This document shows, in pieces, positions 8,212 through 14,925 of a DNA stretch of 47,763 nt (positions are counted from its first letter, which is position 1; each line of letters begins with the position of its first letter). Made by a program: the position numbers and the translations under genes. The stretch spans positions 1-47,763 of the forward strand of contig CALGKJ010000044.1 of assembly GCA_937930535.1 (NCBI GenBank). Direction: 5' to 3'. Source of the DNA: an uncultured Clostridia bacterium. GTDB taxonomy: Bacteria > Bacillota > Clostridia > Lutisporales > Lutisporaceae. Under the pieces are notes generated by a model. The model did no database searches and was not told the origin of the DNA. It worked only from the letters and a program-made list of their open reading frames with translations.

Positions 8212-9930
8212 TTTACTTACTATATTCAGCTTGCTAGTAGCTTCATTAAAATTCAATAATATTGTACTATTTGTATTATTTAAATTAAGGTTCTCAATGG
8301 TATCTTTTTTTATCACTTGTGTAGCTGCATATTCTCTTGCCTGAATACTTGCTACGCTGGTTCCTGCAACCTCAATTCCATAGTCTTTAAGCTGACCTGG
8401 TACATAGACAATATACATTTCTCCGAGGGTTTGTATATATGAGCCTTTCTCAATGGTATTTAGCAGCTTAAGTCCATTTTCAGCTTGTACATATCCTATT
8501 TTTAATGATTTATTGGTTTTGTTATAAACAGTAGGAGACTTATCACTTTTTACTAATATTATTGTGCCATTTATACCTCTTTTCAGCACTTCGGCTTCAT
8601 CATCGGATTTTTCTGCTGCTGTAGAGGTTGTAGATGATAAAACCTGTTTTATATAGGTAATTACCTCAGGATTAACTGGCAGCTTCATATGATCTACTTC
8701 ATAAACAAATTTCTTTTGGGTTATATTAGGATTTCCAAGATCACATGCGCTTGGGAATGGAACTGTAGCATCACCAATATTAAAGTTGATTTCATCAAAA
8801 TGCAAGCCTCTATACCAAGGGTCATGGGCTTCCATTGTATACAGGGTCGGAAGACTTGAGCCAGCTACTACATAGTGCTTGACTCCATCCTTTACTACTG
8901 ATTGTCCATCAAAGCCGTTATGAAAAATATCGTTGGAGTTATATACACTAGCGTTAGAGTTATAGCGTCTTCTTATCATTTCTTTAATTTCATCAAAATC
9001 CAGATATTCAGTATCATCACCGTCACCATCCATATCTGCACTATTTTCATAGAAGTAGCTTGTCCAAGTCTTGCTTCCGTATTTATAGTAATATGGGTTG
9101 CTTACTACAAGTTCAAAGTATTTTCTGCTAGGCATTAGCTCATAACTAGATTTATAGTTCTTAACTAATTCTCTCACTTTATTATCGTTAATTCCTATCA
9201 ATGGATCTATAAAACAGAAGCTATCTCCTATGGTTAATGCAGCCATTGATTTTACAGAGCCTAAATAGGGACTTCCAAGACTTATAAATTTATGGACATT
9301 GCCACGATTTGCTGCACTTGTTAGTAAATATTTTTTTGTAAGCAGTCCGCCCATAGAATGAGCTATTATATCAACCTTATTCCAGCCGCTCCTTTGCTTT
9401 GCAATATCAATAACCTCTTGCAGAGAGTTTAATCTGGTTGAGATGCTGTATCTCCAATCAAAGGGTGCTGCAAACAGGTTAACACCTCTTTGATAACCAT
9501 TTCTCTCAAGTTCTTCAATAAGTGCATTCCATATATCTGAGCCTGTTTTATCTCTTAGTAAGCCGTCCAATAATCCGTTGTTAATTTGCTGCTGAGTGTA
9601 TCCGCCTATTCTCTTTGATGTATATATCTGATAAGTGGACATAAAGGGATTAACACCATCAGGGCTCAATCTCAATGGATTAAGGTGATTATCCCAAGGA
9701 TCAAGCAAGCAATCAGCAGTATCAAACCATCTATGGTTATATGTGTTTTGTCCATTAGATACGCCTTCAAAGGAGTATAGGTGGCTTCCCATCATACCAG
9801 GCACTAAAATAACAGGTTTTTTTGCAGATATTTCTGTTGATATGCTGCTTGCAGTTGCAACATTAGTAAATATTGTTCCTACAGATATTAGCAAAGCTAA
9901 TATCAACATACAGCTTATTATTTTTCTCAT
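8209..9930 (-). CDS. Secreted LCAT-family lipase/acyltransferase
   Basis: About 573 residues. A Sec signal peptide (Met-Arg-Lys, hydrophobic core, cleavage near TASS) precedes an alpha/beta-hydrolase of the lecithin:cholesterol acyltransferase-like group. PVILVPGMMGSHLYS opens the fold. The nucleophile elbow is AHSMGG, with Ser at about residue 190. Acid and histidine candidates are GDATVPFPSA and VDHMKLPVNP. The tail (about 100 residues) is probably a separate beta-rich or wall-contact region. The start is placed at ATG 9930, because AGGAGGG precedes it at normal spacing and abuts the upstream TTG. It likely hydrolyses or transacylates extracellular lipids or esters. It has no operon partner. 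Confidence 0.87.
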   Translation of the reverse strand: MRKIISCMLILALLISVGTIFTNVATASSISTEISAKKPVILVPGMMGSHLYSFEGVSNGQNTYNHRWFDTADCLLDPWDNHLNPLRLSPDGVNPFMSTYQIYTSKRIGGYTQQQINNGLLDGLLRDKTGSDIWNALIEELERNGYQRGVNLFAAPFDWRYSISTRLNSLQEVIDIAKQRSGWNKVDIIAHSMGGLLTKKYLLTSAANRGNVHKFISLGSPYLGSVKSMAALTIGDSFCFIDPLIGINDNKVRELVKNYKSSYELMPSRKYFELVVSNPYYYKYGSKTWTSYFYENSADMDGDGDDTEYLDFDEIKEMIRRRYNSNASVYNSNDIFHNGFDGQSVVKDGVKHYVVAGSSLPTLYTMEAHDPWYRGLHFDEINFNIGDATVPFPSACDLGNPNITQKKFVYEVDHMKLPVNPEVITYIKQVLSSTTSTAAEKSDDEAEVLKRGINGTIILVKSDKSPTVYNKTNKSLKIGYVQAENGLKLLNTIEKGSYIQTLGEMYIVYVPGQLKDYGIEVAGTSVASIQAREYAATQVIKKDTIENLNLNNTNSTILLNFNEATSKLNIVSK

Positions 9931-10090
9931 TTTCAACCCTCCTAAATTTATTGATTGTACAGTAGTTTAGTAAACAACTTTCTTTGCAGCCTTGCATAGT
10001 GTTAATTTGATTCCATGTTTTGAGTGTAATGTACTAGTACCATTTATGTAGATTATATAGCTGGTTAGAGTACATAGCAATTAACATAGG

Positions 10091-10131
10091 ATAACATCAC
10101 TTTATGCAATTTTTATAATGTGATGTTATCA
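10091..10131. repeat. 11-bp perfect inverted repeat
   Basis: GATAACATCAC and GTGATGTTATC flank a 19-base AT-rich loop in the gap between the lipase and GntR genes. There is no T-run, so it is not an obvious terminator. It could be an operator or a leader structure for the lipase gene about 160 bases away. Confidence 0.5.
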
Positions 10132-10139
10132 GCAAAAAA

Positions 10140-10168
10140 AGCAAAACCACAACTTGCTCAGTTGTGGC
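10140..10168 (-). terminator. Terminator of the GntR gene
   Basis: CCACAACT and AGTTGTGG form a stem about 12 bases after the GntR stop. On the minus strand it is followed by TTTTGCTTTTTTT, a good intrinsic terminator tail. Confidence 0.8.
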
Positions 10169-10179
10169 TAAAATAAACC

Positions 10180-10902
10180 TCATTTAACATCAGATCTATA
10201 GGAATATATATTTTCTGGAATAACGAATTTCAAATAGTAAAAGGGTTCTTTGCTGTCATTGCCGTAAATCCATCTTTCCAGATTCAAAACAGTAGTGCTT
10301 TCATCTATGTTAAGAAGCTCTTGCTCTTTGGCATCTGGTATCCTTGGAATTATGGTCTGCTCTACCTTATTAATAGTAATCTTTAATTCTTTTAGGATCA
10401 TATGGGCGAAAGAACCAGTAAAATCCAGCTTGTCAATATACTGCTCAAAAATGTCGCTAAAGTAGGAGTATTCCAATGCTATGGGGAAGTTTTCTGCATA
10501 TCTTATTCTTTGTATAAAATAGCATTTTTTCTGCTTTTTCCATTTTATCTTATTCAGCATTTGCTTATCCGGCTGTATTTCTGTTTGCTCCAATACGGTA
10601 CTGCTGGAGCTGATGCCTCTTGCATTTAAGGAATAGGTAAAGCTTATAAGGGGCTCAAAGCCAAGTGAAGGAAGCTTTCTTGCCACAAAGGTTCCTATGC
10701 CTTGCTTTTTGTATAGGTAGCCTTCGTTTACGAGCATGGATAGGGCCTCTCTGACTGTTGCCCTTCCTACCTCGTATTCCTCCATAAGCGACTTCTCAGT
10801 TGGGATTTGGGAGTCTACCGCCCATACCCCTTCTTTTATTTTGTTTTTTAGTTCTTCTTTTAGCTGTATGTATAATGGAATGTATTTATTTCTATCCAGC
10901 AT
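10180..10902 (-). CDS. GntR/HutC-family regulator with UTRA domain
   Basis: A 240-residue regulator. The N-terminal winged helix-turn-helix (about residues 8-75) has IPTEKSLMEEYEVGRATVREALSMLVNEGYLYKKQGIGTFV features of the GntR family. Residues about 95-235 form a UTRA ligand-binding domain (for example CYFIQRIRYAENFPIALEYSY). Such proteins usually sense sugars, sugar phosphates or amino-acid-like ligands and repress nearby transport or catabolic genes. No such operon is adjacent, so the target is unknown. It could act on the redox/kinase operon or the lipase to its left. It is transcribed alone and ends in its own terminator. Confidence 0.9.
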   Translation of the reverse strand: MLDRNKYIPLYIQLKEELKNKIKEGVWAVDSQIPTEKSLMEEYEVGRATVREALSMLVNEGYLYKKQGIGTFVARKLPSLGFEPLISFTYSLNARGISSSSTVLEQTEIQPDKQMLNKIKWKKQKKCYFIQRIRYAENFPIALEYSYFSDIFEQYIDKLDFTGSFAHMILKELKITINKVEQTIIPRIPDAKEQELLNIDESTTVLNLERWIYGNDSKEPFYYLKFVIPENIYSYRSDVK

Positions 10903-10950
10903 TTATATCCCCCAATATTGTGCATTTGCTAAATTTGTGTTTTATTAATA

Positions 10951-11044
10951 CGAAAATAAAGCTTCGCCTGTATTGGGTCACTTCCCTATACTTGCTTTAT
11001 TTTCATTGATTGCTGATGAAAAGCCGAGCGTACCGTCTTTTCAT
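10951..11044 (+). repeat. Structured 95-nt repeat, copy C
   Basis: Third copy of an element also found before cysK (45796-45890) and the efflux adaptor (42121-42215), here in the plus orientation. The outer stem is GAAAATAAAGC with GCTTTATTTTC. The inner stem GTATTGGG/CCCTATAC has a 6-base loop. The conserved linker is TGATTGCTG, and a final hairpin is ATGAAAAG/CTTTTCAT. The stems match those of the other copies through paired base changes. No plus-strand gene follows, so this copy is not a leader; it is either a free RNA or a stray repeat. Confidence 0.75.
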
Positions 11045-11068
11045 TTAATTTATATAGAGAAGCTTAAA

Positions 11069-11461
11069 CTATTTTTCAAGGTTGTATAACAGATTCTCAA
11101 AGTCCTTAATATAGCTGTTTACTATTCTTTCAGCTATTTCTTCCGCCATTTCCTCTTTATACACATGTGAAGTCAAATTTCTATCATTGAGCATTATGAG
11201 CCAGTTTTTTTCGTCTGCGATTATTTTCTGAGCGTATGCTTCTTTAATAACTGCTTTTGGTGAATTTCTATCTACTATGCCCAAGTCTTCAAGATACTCT
11301 TTTGTTGCTTTCCAAGCAAGCTCATATGTAAATTCAAACCGTTGAATCAAGCCGTCTCGTATAACATCACTGGTATAATTTTTGTCAAGCTCTTCTGCGG
11401 CTTCCTTGAGCCTTTTTAATGCATTGCTAAAGTTTATCAGCTTAGTTCCCAGCTTGCTCAT
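11069..11461 (-). CDS. hepT: HEPN toxin of a HepT/MntA pair (HI0074-like)
   Basis: A 130-residue all-helical protein of the nucleotidyltransferase substrate-binding/HEPN group. The HEPN ribonuclease motif Rx4HxY is present as RNLTSHVY near residue 95. Aromatic- and acidic-rich helices (FEFTYELAWKATKEYLEDLG) match HI0074/HepT. In type VII toxin-antitoxin systems the HEPN protein is an RNase toxin that the MNT partner silences by AMPylation. It overlaps the 3' end of the MNT gene by 20 bases, so the antitoxin gene is first and translation is coupled. It lies at the edge of a defence-remnant island. Confidence 0.88.
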   Translation of the reverse strand: MSKLGTKLINFSNALKRLKEAAEELDKNYTSDVIRDGLIQRFEFTYELAWKATKEYLEDLGIVDRNSPKAVIKEAYAQKIIADEKNWLIMLNDRNLTSHVYKEEMAEEIAERIVNSYIKDFENLLYNLEK

Positions 11462-11750
11462 ATATGATTACACCTTCATTCTTAATATTTTCCATTAGCT
11501 TATGATCTAATTTTTCATCAACAAATACAAGGTCTATTTTTTTTAATGTTTCAACTTCTTCCATATCCAAGCTAAAGCTTGCTTTCTCGTAAGCTGATAT
11601 ACCAGACTTAAATACCGCAATGTCATAGTCGCTTAAAGCGGAATTATCTCCTCTTGCACGTGAACCAAATAAAACTAATTTTTCAACATCGTATTTTTTG
11701 GCAAATTCACATATTTGCAGTAAAACACTATCCATAATTTCATTGCACAT
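11442..11750 (-). CDS. mntA: MNT nucleotidyltransferase antitoxin
   Basis: A minimal nucleotidyltransferase of about 102 residues. The diagnostic GSx10DxD motif is complete (GSRARGDNSALSDYD), with a later acidic strand KKIDLVFVDE for the third carboxylate. It is the expected antitoxin of the HEPN protein encoded next, transferring AMP to the toxin. An ATG at 11780 also opens the frame but has no ribosome site. The ATG at 11750 is preceded by TTGGAG at good spacing, so I chose it. Its promoter lies in the 57-bp direct repeat just upstream. Confidence 0.85.
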   Translation of the reverse strand: MCNEIMDSVLLQICEFAKKYDVEKLVLFGSRARGDNSALSDYDIAVFKSGISAYEKASFSLDMEEVETLKKIDLVFVDEKLDHKLMENIKNEGVIIYEQAGN

Positions 11751-11774
11751 TCTGTATTCTCCAATATAAAGATA

Positions 11775-11831
11775 TTTCATATATATTATTATATATTATG
11801 TGCCATATAATAACAATTAGAGATAAATATT
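11775..11831 (-). repeat. 57-bp direct repeat, copy 1, carrying a promoter
   Basis: Identical at 54 of 57 positions to 14099-14155. On the minus strand it holds TTGTTA and TATAAT 17 bases apart (11811-11816 and 11788-11793), about 40 bases before the MNT start. It is the left boundary of the BREX-remnant segment. Unlike copy 2, it lacks the right arm of the palindrome. Confidence 0.8.
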
Positions 11832-11869
11832 AAATATAGCTAACCTGTAGAGTACTTGCAAGCTCCTCT

Positions 11870-12031
11870 CTATACTCCAAAGCCAAAGTCATCTGAAAAT
11901 TTTTCGCCGGCTTCTTTGATATAGTATATTTTCATTTCAACAAGCAAAAGGATATCGCTTACATTTTCCCTCTGCATAAACTCAATATACGTAATATGGT
12001 TAGTTACCTTTCGGCTTAGAGAAGCCAGCAC
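11870..12031 (-). pseudogene. Unidentified open fragment, downstream part of the defence remnant
   Basis: An open stretch of about 53 codons in a different frame from the pglZ remnant, overlapping its end by 32 bases and running to TAG at 11870. Its translation includes NHITYIEFMQRENVSDILLL and ends SDDFGFGV. No ribosome site or convincing start was seen, and I do not recognise the family. It is probably the 3' end of a gene fused to the pglZ remnant by deletion. Confidence 0.35.
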
Positions 12032-12149
12032 AAATTATAGAATCAACCTCTTGAACGCGTTCTGCGTTATCATCATACCAAAATACAATCTTGCGTTCTG
12101 AATCCCTAAATTCATTATTCAGTTTGTCTTGAATGTTTTTCAAATCCAC
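12000..12149 (-). pseudogene. pglZ: 5' remnant of a BREX pglZ gene
   Basis: A 49-codon open frame with a GTG start at 12149, 11 bases after GGAGG. Its first part, VDLKNIQDKLNNEF then RKIVFWYDD, matches the well-conserved N-terminus of BREX PglZ phosphatases, as I recall that family. Full-length PglZ is more than 800 residues; here homology stops after about 38 residues and a stop follows. It lies downstream of the ATPase/nuclease pair, the place pglZ occupies after pglX in type 1 BREX operons. I infer a deletion remnant. It is short, so a profile search is needed to confirm it. Confidence 0.65.
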
Positions 12150-12208
12150 TGCATTCCCACTCCCTCCGAGTATTTTACAATGTGCATATAACGTTTTTAT
12201 CCTTAAGC

Positions 12209-12718
12209 TTATGCTGAGCTGATTGGGAATTTAGAATATAATGGATTATTATTCCATTCATCTATTGACAAAACTTCAAAGCTGCTGATAATTTGTTGCT
12301 TAATATCACCATCTGTCTGCAATTGAAATGGCAGCTTTGATGCAATTTTGTTTCTTATCATTTTTCTTGTGGTGGAATCACCCATTGGGTATTCTAAAAT
12401 ATATATATACCTGTAAGGTTTTTTATGTCCGCAGGCTTGAATATATATATAGCTGTCATAAAACTTATATGCTATTTTCAAAGTTGACTTATCCGATGAG
12501 GGAACAAAAGCGTTCGGATTACTAGCAGATGCAATATTTGAATTTTTATACTCTACAAATAATATATCGCTGTCTGTTTCAGCAACAAAATCCACATCGG
12601 ACAAAATAGATGCTACAGTATTATTAAATAAGCTATTAAGCTTGTCCGTTGACCAGACAGCAGATGAAAAATCAAATTGATATACTTGGTTTTCTTCTTT
12701 ATGAATAGTTCCAGCCAT
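12209..12718 (-). CDS. Putative PD-(D/E)xK-like nuclease partner of the ATPase
   Basis: A 169-residue protein I do not recognise by name. Residues about 40-60 read SDVDFVAETDSDILFVEYKN, an acidic residue, hydrophobic strand and E-x-K arrangement like the PD-(D/E)xK nuclease core. The following YKFYDSYIYIQACG strand and helix are compatible with this fold. It starts 2 bases after the ATPase stop, with its ribosome site (GGGGGAATAGG) inside the ATPase end, so the two are coupled. An ATPase plus nuclease pair is a common shape for anti-phage systems. The nuclease call is a motif-level inference only. Confidence 0.6.
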   Translation of the reverse strand: MAGTIHKEENQVYQFDFSSAVWSTDKLNSLFNNTVASILSDVDFVAETDSDILFVEYKNSNIASASNPNAFVPSSDKSTLKIAYKFYDSYIYIQACGHKKPYRYIYILEYPMGDSTTRKMIRNKIASKLPFQLQTDGDIKQQIISSFEVLSIDEWNNNPLYSKFPISSA

Positions 12719-12720
12719 TC

Positions 12721-13737
12721 CTATTCCCCCAAATTTTTATCATAGACTTCGTCTAGCAGTGCGTTAAATGCTTTTACAATAGAATTTTTCTTTATATCTT
12801 TAAAATAAATGTTTCTTTCACATTGCACTCCATTAGGAGACTCATAAAGTGAAAAAAACATAACATCATCCGCTGCTTTTCTTTTTACCTCAAAATACTT
12901 TGCAAAGATATAATCATGAGTTGCTATAAAAATTTGAACACCATTTCTTTGTAATTCAAGCAGCATTTCAACTATTACTGGAATATGAACAGGATTAATA
13001 TTTGCTTCTGGTTCATCCCAAAACAAAATAGAGCCTTTTTCAAGAGTACCATTTTTTATAAGCTGCCATAGCAATGCGATTTTACGAATACCCTCGGCAA
13101 CCAATTGAAACTCTATTTTAGCCTGATTTCCGGGCTTTATTAAATAAAATTTTTCTTTTTCTATAGTAACTTTTCCTGTGGTAATTTTTTGAAGTATAGC
13201 AAGATATTTTTTTCTATCCGTAGTATCTCGCCCAGAAGTAATATCTATTTTTGCAGATGTTACTATATCAACATATGTATCGTCAAAATCTACATTATTT
13301 TTGTCAACAGCCGCTTCAAGATTCCATGCATTCGATAGTATTTCTTTAGCTGGAATAAAGGTGCTTGTTAAATCTCCTAACTGTCTCTCCCATTTCTCTT
13401 CTGAAAATACTTCAGCATCCCATTTTTTAGTCAACTTACTAAATTTAGTTGAAATCGCTGCTGATTCGGATATAACCTTAATATTAGCACCTAAGTCACC
13501 TGGATTTTTTCTTACAAGTCTGCTAATCTTTAAATCGTCTGGCTTAAATACCTTTACCAGCTTGTGTGAAAAGGATATGTCTTTTCTCACTGCTTGACAA
13601 GCACTATATAATAATTTGATTATATGTGTTTTGCCTGTTCCATTTTCTCCGATAAATACGTTTATACCCTTACTAAAATCTATATCAAGCTTCTCAAATA
13701 CAGTAAAATTTTCAACGCTGATTTTCTTAATTGACAT
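12721..13737 (-). CDS. AAA/ABC-type ATPase, OLD-like (AAA_15/AAA_21)
   Basis: About 338 residues. Walker A is GENGTGKT (near residue 31), in the SMC/RecF-like context INVFIGENGTGKTHIIKLLYSA. Walker B is ILFWDEPEANINP and a switch histidine lies in FIATHDYIFAKYF. The signature region is degenerate (LVAEGIRKIALL). It has no TOPRIM domain, so it is not a full OLD protein. The start is placed at ATG 13737 after AAGGGGTG rather than 13773. It pairs with the nuclease-like gene downstream. Both lie between apparent pglX and pglZ fragments, so this was probably an accessory pair within a BREX operon. It is uninterrupted and looks functional. Confidence 0.85.
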   Translation of the reverse strand: MSIKKISVENFTVFEKLDIDFSKGINVFIGENGTGKTHIIKLLYSACQAVRKDISFSHKLVKVFKPDDLKISRLVRKNPGDLGANIKVISESAAISTKFSKLTKKWDAEVFSEEKWERQLGDLTSTFIPAKEILSNAWNLEAAVDKNNVDFDDTYVDIVTSAKIDITSGRDTTDRKKYLAILQKITTGKVTIEKEKFYLIKPGNQAKIEFQLVAEGIRKIALLWQLIKNGTLEKGSILFWDEPEANINPVHIPVIVEMLLELQRNGVQIFIATHDYIFAKYFEVKRKAADDVMFFSLYESPNGVQCERNIYFKDIKKNSIVKAFNALLDEVYDKNLGE

Positions 13738-13760
13738 ACTCGCACCCCTTTCCTTATTTA

Positions 13761-13863
13761 TATAGTCAAGCAACTCTAAAGCTCAAAATACTTTTCGCCA
13801 AGACTTGCTAGACTATTTGAGAGAAACAACAGGAAATATTTAATTTTGAAATTGTTCTCTATA
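13761..13863. repeat. MITE-like repeat R1, full copy a
   Basis: 103 bp, the most diverged full copy. It begins TATAGTCAAGCAACT and ends ATTGTTCTCTATA, with the family core CTCAAAATACTTTTCG. It lies between the pglX remnant and the ATPase start, so it separates the ATPase from its ancestral operon promoter. Confidence 0.8.
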
Positions 13864-13870
13864 TTATACC

Positions 13871-14053
13871 CTAAATCTTCCCTAATAAATCAAGCTTACT
13901 TGCCTTTTTCCCTCCTTTGCGGACTTCTATGCCTTGAAATTTGGCATAGTTTACGGTTACTATATCATCAAGGTAATGTTTCCAGTTGGTCTTTATTTCA
14001 CTGTCAGGATGCCCTTCCATCCCCTGCACTATATTCCAATGTTTATATCTCCT
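13871..14053 (-). pseudogene. pglX: 3' remnant of a BREX pglX methylase gene
   Basis: An open frame of about 60 codons running to TAG at 13871, with a stop just before it at the 5' side and no proper start (an internal ATG at 14020 is possible). The translation contains NWKHYLDDIVTVNYAKFQGI. This resembles the C-terminal LDDGVKVNYxKF signature of BREX PglX adenine methylases, as I recall it. The end KLDLLGKI fits the same region. The intact enzyme is well over 1000 residues, so nearly all of it is gone. Its place upstream of the ATPase, with a pglZ start downstream, supports a BREX origin. Confidence 0.6.
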
Positions 14054-14098
14054 TCAAAACTTATTGTATATAATTATAAATAATTGGTGCGTTTAATT

Positions 14099-14155
14099 TT
14101 TCATATATATTATTATATAGCATGTGCCATTTAATAACAATTAGAGATAAATATT
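14099..14155 (-). repeat. 57-bp direct repeat, copy 2, carrying a promoter
   Basis: 54 of 57 bases match copy 1 at 11775-11831. It holds the same TTGTTA/TATAAT pair with a 17-base spacer (14135-14140 and 14112-14117) reading toward the pglX remnant and the ATPase. It marks the right edge of the remnant segment. Confidence 0.8.
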
Positions 14156-14170
14156 CTCTAATTGTTATTA
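14132..14170. promoter_or_regulatory. 15-bp palindrome over the -35 of direct repeat copy 2
   Basis: TAATAACAATTAGAG and its exact complement CTCTAATTGTTATTA are separated by nine bases. The left arm contains the -35 box, so a dimeric repressor bound here could silence the promoter. Copy 1 has lost the right arm. Intrinsic terminator activity is unlikely. Confidence 0.55.
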
Positions 14171-14199
14171 TAGCTTAGATATAGCCATAAGCCTATAGA

Positions 14200-14250
14200 A
14201 AAGACACTTTAAGGTTGAAAAGTATTTTCACTCACCTTTAAAGTGTCTGC
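14200..14250. repeat. Imperfect stem-loop
   Basis: GACACTTTAAGG and CCTTTAAAGTGTC form a long imperfect stem between the defence island and the secreted protein genes. The tail is A-rich on the plus strand, with no clear T-run. Function is unknown. Confidence 0.4.
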
Positions 14251-14266
14251 GATAATAAATACATAA

Positions 14267-14305
14267 AAAAATAGACATACCCTAATATTAGTGCACATCT
14301 ATTTT
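14267..14305 (-). terminator. Terminator of the secreted protease pair
   Basis: AAAAATAGA and TCTATTTTT flank an inner TAATATTA, giving an AT-rich hairpin with T-run just after the stop at 14318 on the minus strand. It suits a terminator for the two-gene unit. Confidence 0.6.
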
Positions 14306-14317
14306 TCAAATACTTAT

Positions 14318-14899
14318 TTATTGTTCTATATATTCAATTAGCATATCCCAATCATTCTGAGCTTTGCTGTTTTTCTTTACATGTTTTATATCTTCGGTCA
14401 TTATTTTGTCGTTATTATATATTGTATTATCTTTATCCTTTATAAAAGCCCCTTGAGTTGCACCTAAAACAAAGTACGTATTTGCTTTATCATCATTTTG
14501 TTTTCCAAGGAATAGTATATATTCTTTATTTTCTTCAAGTACATTATTATCGGCTAATTCATAAATCAAAATATTACTGATTTTTTTGCCCTTTAATGTC
14601 CTTTCTATATCTATGGTTGAGCCATAGCTGAATTCACTTACTTTCTCAACTTTAATTACCCTTCCTGCTATTATTAAATCAGCTTTTTCTTTCATTTCTT
14701 TTAGTGAGTTATATCCAACTACTGTTGCACTTATAGTCCCTGATTTATCTAACTGATCAAGTTCGACAATTTTAACAGTTTCGCTGGAAGTAACTAAATT
14801 GCTTTGCTCAGTCTTATTTGAACTGGATACAGTATACAAAAAGCCTAGAACTGAAAATATTAGTATCGGCACTAAAATAATTATAAAATTTTTTTTCAT
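14318..14899 (-). CDS. Secreted or membrane-anchored protein of unknown function
   Basis: About 193 residues from the ATG at 14899, which follows AAGGGGTGG; an upstream start at 14929 would overlap the protease gene. An N-terminal hydrophobic stretch (about residues 5-22) is a signal peptide or anchor. The soluble part has a beta-rich region (ADLIIAGRVIKVEKVSEFSY, EENKEYILFLGKQ) that looks like the small extracytoplasmic domain found in many Firmicute lipoprotein-like proteins. There is no lipobox cysteine. It follows the metzincin-like gene by 26 bases, so it may be an inhibitor, chaperone or partner of that protease. Function is not known. Confidence 0.7.
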   Translation of the reverse strand: MKKNFIIILVPILIFSVLGFLYTVSSSNKTEQSNLVTSSETVKIVELDQLDKSGTISATVVGYNSLKEMKEKADLIIAGRVIKVEKVSEFSYGSTIDIERTLKGKKISNILIYELADNNVLEENKEYILFLGKQNDDKANTYFVLGATQGAFIKDKDNTIYNNDKIMTEDIKHVKKNSKAQNDWDMLIEYIEQ

Positions 14900-14925
14900 T
14901 AAAACCACCCCTTTATCTCTAATAC

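Noticed and set aside
10951-11044. Hammerhead-like CTGATGA in structured element copy C
   Set aside because: The GAAA and cleavage-site parts of a hammerhead core are not in place, and the other copies read CTGATGT and CTGCTGT, so the core is not conserved.
12721-13737. Full OLD-family nuclease or SMC/RecF protein
   Set aside because: There is no TOPRIM domain and no long coiled coil, and the protein is too short for either.
13761-13863. CRISPR-like repeats among the R1 copies
   Set aside because: The copies are single, far apart and have inverted ends, with no spacer array or cas genes.
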